Origin: Paucimonas sp.
GTDB taxonomy: Bacteria; Pseudomonadota; Gammaproteobacteria; Pseudomonadales; Pseudomonadaceae
Assembly: GCA_031253995.1 (NCBI GenBank)
Contig: JAIRVG010000059.1
Coordinates: forward strand, 1-33,738
Reading direction: 5' to 3'
Length of the DNA: 33,738 nt
Positions 31,596 through 33,738 of the stretch are shown one piece after another. Under the pieces are notes generated by a model that did not search any database, had not been told where the DNA came from, and saw only the letters and a program-made list of their open reading frames with translations. How positions within the stretch are numbered: position 1 is the first letter of the stretch; every line of letters starts with the position of its first letter. Both the position numbers and the translations under genes were made by a program.

Positions 31596-32486
31596 TCAAC
31601 AGCCGGCGGCCTTGAGGCGCGCCGCGTGCTCGGTGAACAGCTTCAGCGGCTGGGCGCCCTTGCCTACGGCGCCGAGGGACTGGTTGACGATATCCAGGTG
31701 GTCGAGGGGGAAGTCATCGCCGATCACCTGGCCCAGGTGCGAGCTGTAGCGCCCGACCATGCCGTCGCACTGGCCCTTCTCGATCACGAAGGTGCTGGCG
31801 AACAGGCGACAGAAGCGGCTGCTGCCGTCCAGGCGGTTGAGGCCGCGGTCGGTGATGCCGGGGGTGATCACGCCGGACCAGGAGTAGTAGCGCACACCGT
31901 TGACCTCGGCCGGGCCCTGGCCGCCCCAGGTGTCGGGCAGGCCCTGTGGATAAAGACGGTTGAAGGCGGCCACGCCGGTGCGGGTCAGGGACAGGTGCGA
32001 GGCATGGACGTCGATGGGCAGCCTCGGCCCTTTCCAGCCGGTTTCCAGCCAGCCCATCAGCCGGGCCAGGCCGTGCAGCAGGACCTTGAGCAGGCGACCA
32101 CGGGGGGAGTCGCCGGGATACTCGCGTTCGAAGTAGTCCGCCAGTTCCGAGCCATGGTTGGGGCCGGCGATGGACGTCACCGAGGCAATCCATTCCGGGC
32201 GTTTCGCCGCCACGTAGCGGGCGGTCAGGGCGCCCTGGCTGTGGCCGAGCAGGTTGACCTTGTCGGCGCCGGTGCGCTGGCGCAGTTCCTCGATGATGCG
32301 CAGCAGTTGCTCGCCACGCACCTCGGTGCTGTGCAAGGGCGACACCTGCACCGGATGCACCTGGGCCCCGCCCCGGCGCAGGGCCGCGACCACACCGAAC
32401 CAGTAGGGATAGAGCACCAGGCGGACGAAGCCGAGCATGCCCGGCACCAACACCAGCGGATAACGAGTGGCGAGCGCTTGCGACAT
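31596..32486 (-). CDS. Family I-like lipase/esterase, alpha/beta hydrolase
   Basis: This 296-residue hydrolase has a full catalytic triad by motif: S83 in LLGHSQG, D241 in QCDGMVGRYSSHLG and H263 in DDFPLDHLD. The SSHLG and DHLD-x-VNQ parts are typical of the Pseudomonas/Burkholderia triacylglycerol lipase family, and the acidic residues near H263 may bind calcium. Two things are odd. The oxyanion loop reads VLVPGMLGF where secreted lipases have HG, and there is no signal peptide, so the enzyme is likely cytoplasmic or exported in another way. No foldase (lif) gene lies next to it. The substrate is unknown; short esters or storage lipids are possible. Confidence 0.85.
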   Translation of the reverse strand: MSQALATRYPLVLVPGMLGFVRLVLYPYWFGVVAALRRGGAQVHPVQVSPLHSTEVRGEQLLRIIEELRQRTGADKVNLLGHSQGALTARYVAAKRPEWIASVTSIAGPNHGSELADYFEREYPGDSPRGRLLKVLLHGLARLMGWLETGWKGPRLPIDVHASHLSLTRTGVAAFNRLYPQGLPDTWGGQGPAEVNGVRYYSWSGVITPGITDRGLNRLDGSSRFCRLFASTFVIEKGQCDGMVGRYSSHLGQVIGDDFPLDHLDIVNQSLGAVGKGAQPLKLFTEHAARLKAAGC

Positions 32487-32619
32487 GCAGACCTCCGGTC
32501 CCAGGACGTAGCGACCACCCTACAGGCGAAACGATGGCAACCGCAATCGAACTCCCGCTGCCGCTTGCGGTTCCAAATCCGTACCGGGCCACGACGGCCC
32601 ACTACGAGAGAGTACGACC

Positions 32620-32958
32620 ATGTACAAGCACGCCCTGGCAGCTCTTCTGGCAACCGCAACCCTGGTCGGCTGCAGCAGCCGTCCGGAGAACCCGGTGGAC
32701 TATGTCACCTACCGCGAGCAACCGCTGGTCAAGCAGGTGGAGAAAGGCATGACCATGCAGAAGGTCATCGCCATCGGCGGCAGCCCGTCCACCGTGATCG
32801 ACCTGCCCCACGGCGGTACCTGCAACAACTACATCCTCAACAAGGAAGGCCATCAACAGGCCTACTACGTGCGTTTCGACGCCACCGGGCATGTCGACGA
32901 CAAGGGCTTCAAGACCTGCGAGCAGCGGGAGAAAGACGACCAGGCGGCACGCAGCTGA
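32620..32958 (+). CDS. osmE: OsmE-like osmotically inducible lipoprotein
   Basis: This 112-residue lipoprotein has a type II signal with lipobox LVGC (Cys18). A SmpA/OmlA-like domain follows (PLVKQVEKGMTMQKVIAIGGSPSTVIDLPHGGTCNNYILNKEG), matching OsmE. It should be anchored in the outer membrane. In E. coli osmE responds to osmotic stress and stationary phase. The gene lies 133 bases from the divergent lipase gene and about 90 bases before a ferritin-like stress gene. No specific promoter box could be assigned. Confidence 0.88.
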   Translation: MYKHALAALLATATLVGCSSRPENPVDYVTYREQPLVKQVEKGMTMQKVIAIGGSPSTVIDLPHGGTCNNYILNKEGHQQAYYVRFDATGHVDDKGFKTCEQREKDDQAARS

Positions 32959-33003
32959 TAAAACTTTCCGACCGCTTCGGTACTCGTACCTGATGTAGCG
33001 ACC

Positions 33004-33034
33004 GCGCCGACAGAGCGCGGCGCCCCCCGTTTTT
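33004..33034 (+). terminator. Possible terminator between osmE and the ferritin-like gene
   Basis: GCGCCG and CGGCGC form a 6-base-pair stem with an 8-base loop, followed by CCCCC and GTTTTT. The C run before the T run makes it weaker than a standard terminator. It lies 45 bases after the osmE stop and just before the next gene's ribosome site. Confidence 0.5.
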
Positions 33035-33050
33035 CAGCCTGGAGACTGTC

Positions 33051-33581
33051 ATGAGCAACGTTACGTTGACCGATGTGAACACCCTGCGCGAACGCGCGCG
33101 CCAGCATGTGGAGCAAGGCGCGGTGACCGAGGGCTACAACGCCGACCGCCAGACCATCCTGCGCCTGCTCAACGAGTCGCTGGCCACCGAATGGGTCTGC
33201 ACCTTGCGTTACAAGCGCCACTACTACATGGCCAGCGGGATCAAGGCCAGCGTCGCCGCGGCCGAGTTCCTCGAACATGCCAACCAGGAACAGGAGCATG
33301 CCGACAAGCTGGCCGAGCGCATCGTGCAGCTGGGCGGCGAGCCGGACCTGAACCCGGACAACCTGAGCAAGAACTCCCATGCCCAGTACGTGGCCGGGAG
33401 GAACCTGAAGGAGATGGTCCTGGAAGACCTGGTGGCTGAGCGGATCGCCATCGACAGCTATCGGGAGATCGTGCGCTTCATCGGCGACAGTGACCCGACC
33501 ACGCGGCGGATCTTCGAGGACATCCTGGCTCAGGAAGAAGAGCATGCGGATGACATGGCGGATCTGTTGAAAGGGCTCTGA
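33051..33581 (+). CDS. Ferritin-like diiron (Dps/bacterioferritin-type) protein
   Basis: This 176-residue four-helix protein has the complete diiron pattern within its helices: E47, E80-x-x-H83 in QEQEHAD, E130, and E162-x-x-H165 in EEEHADD. This intrasubunit site is of the bacterioferritin type; classical Dps sites lie between subunits. The length and N-terminal extension (MSNVTLTDVNTLRERARQHVEQG) fit Dps-like (DPSL) cage proteins. A role in iron storage and peroxide protection is likely. CTGGAG precedes the ATG. It stands next to osmE, suggesting stress or stationary-phase use. Confidence 0.88.
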   Translation: MSNVTLTDVNTLRERARQHVEQGAVTEGYNADRQTILRLLNESLATEWVCTLRYKRHYYMASGIKASVAAAEFLEHANQEQEHADKLAERIVQLGGEPDLNPDNLSKNSHAQYVAGRNLKEMVLEDLVAERIAIDSYREIVRFIGDSDPTTRRIFEDILAQEEEHADDMADLLKGL

Positions 33582-33596
33582 TTGCTCGGTTGCCCT

Positions 33597-33625
33597 TGCC
33601 GGCCCTATCGCGGGTGAACCCGCTT
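33597..33625. repeat. Solitary REP unit after the ferritin-like gene
   Basis: GCCGGCCCTATCGCGGG TGAA CCCGCTT is one half of a REP pair of the GCGGG-TGAA-CCCGC subtype. No inverted mate follows. It starts 16 bases after the stop and its small stem may help end the transcript. Confidence 0.7.
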
Positions 33626-33641
33626 GTATGGTGAGAAACTT

Positions 33642-33722
33642 GAAGGGAGGAGGAGGGACATAATCCGCTTCTGACTGTCGTGAGCAGTACAGACCGTGGG
33701 AGAAATCACCCCTCCTCCTTTC
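33642..33722. other. Unassigned structured element at the window end
   Basis: A purine-rich arm (33643-33658, AAGGGAGGAGGAGGGA) pairs with a pyrimidine-rich arm (33709-33721, CCCCTCCTCCTTT) over about ten base pairs with one bulge. Between them CTGACTG and CAGTACAG make an inner hairpin (33671-33692) with a seven-base loop. No reading frame covers it. It could be a small RNA, a leader of a gene beyond the window or the end of a mobile element; none of these can be decided from the visible part. Confidence 0.4.
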
Positions 33723-33738
33723 AACACCCTAAGCGCCG

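Overview
The window is high-GC proteobacterial chromosome that reads as a Pseudomonas, most likely of the P. putida group. The evidence is the gene order (aerobic cob genes, oprC copper genes, urtABCDE, cbpAM/yegD, osmE plus a ferritin-like gene) and the many Pseudomonas-type REP palindromes with the core GCTGGCAAGCCAGC between genes. I saw no tRNA, rRNA, CRISPR array, transposase or integrase.

Bases 1-6116 are accessory DNA. Two direct copies of a YcaC-type isochorismatase-family hydrolase gene (2-274, cut by the window edge, and 5490-6116) bracket a reverse-strand operon of three overlapping genes. These are a DUF4123-like adaptor, a 1065-residue VasX/MIX-type type VI secretion effector with membrane segments, and a two-helix DUF6708-type membrane protein that is the probable immunity protein. 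The last part of the effector gene and the immunity gene look poorer in GC than the rest, as in an exchanged toxin-immunity cassette.

Bases 6230-12657 carry aerobic cobalamin (corrin ring) genes: cobG-cobH-cobI-cobJ leftward and cobL-cobK rightward from a shared 116-base gap. CobJ carries an N-terminal CbiG-like domain. cobG has no stop codon of its own and runs in frame into cobH. An NfeD/SPFH membrane-protein pair follows (12730-14056).

Bases 14208-19135 are a copper acquisition and handling cluster: two DUF2946 proteins, a PCu(A)C periplasmic copper chaperone, the TonB-dependent copper receptor OprC, and a PepSY transmembrane protein with a His/Met-rich loop.

Bases 19408-26681 hold a CycA-like amino-acid permease and then the urea ABC transporter urtABCDE behind a good sigma-54 promoter, as expected for nitrogen control. 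Two nearly identical inverted REP pairs cut the urt operon into A, BCD and E. A GNAT acetyltransferase gene follows.

Bases 27291-29993 hold the J-domain pair cbpA-cbpM, with a strong sigma-32-like promoter, divergent from a short Hsp70 (YegD). The rest encodes an AI-2E-family membrane protein, a PsiF-repeat protein, a lipase-like hydrolase, the OsmE lipoprotein and a diiron ferritin/Dps-like protein. The window ends in a strongly structured, unassigned 80-base sequence.
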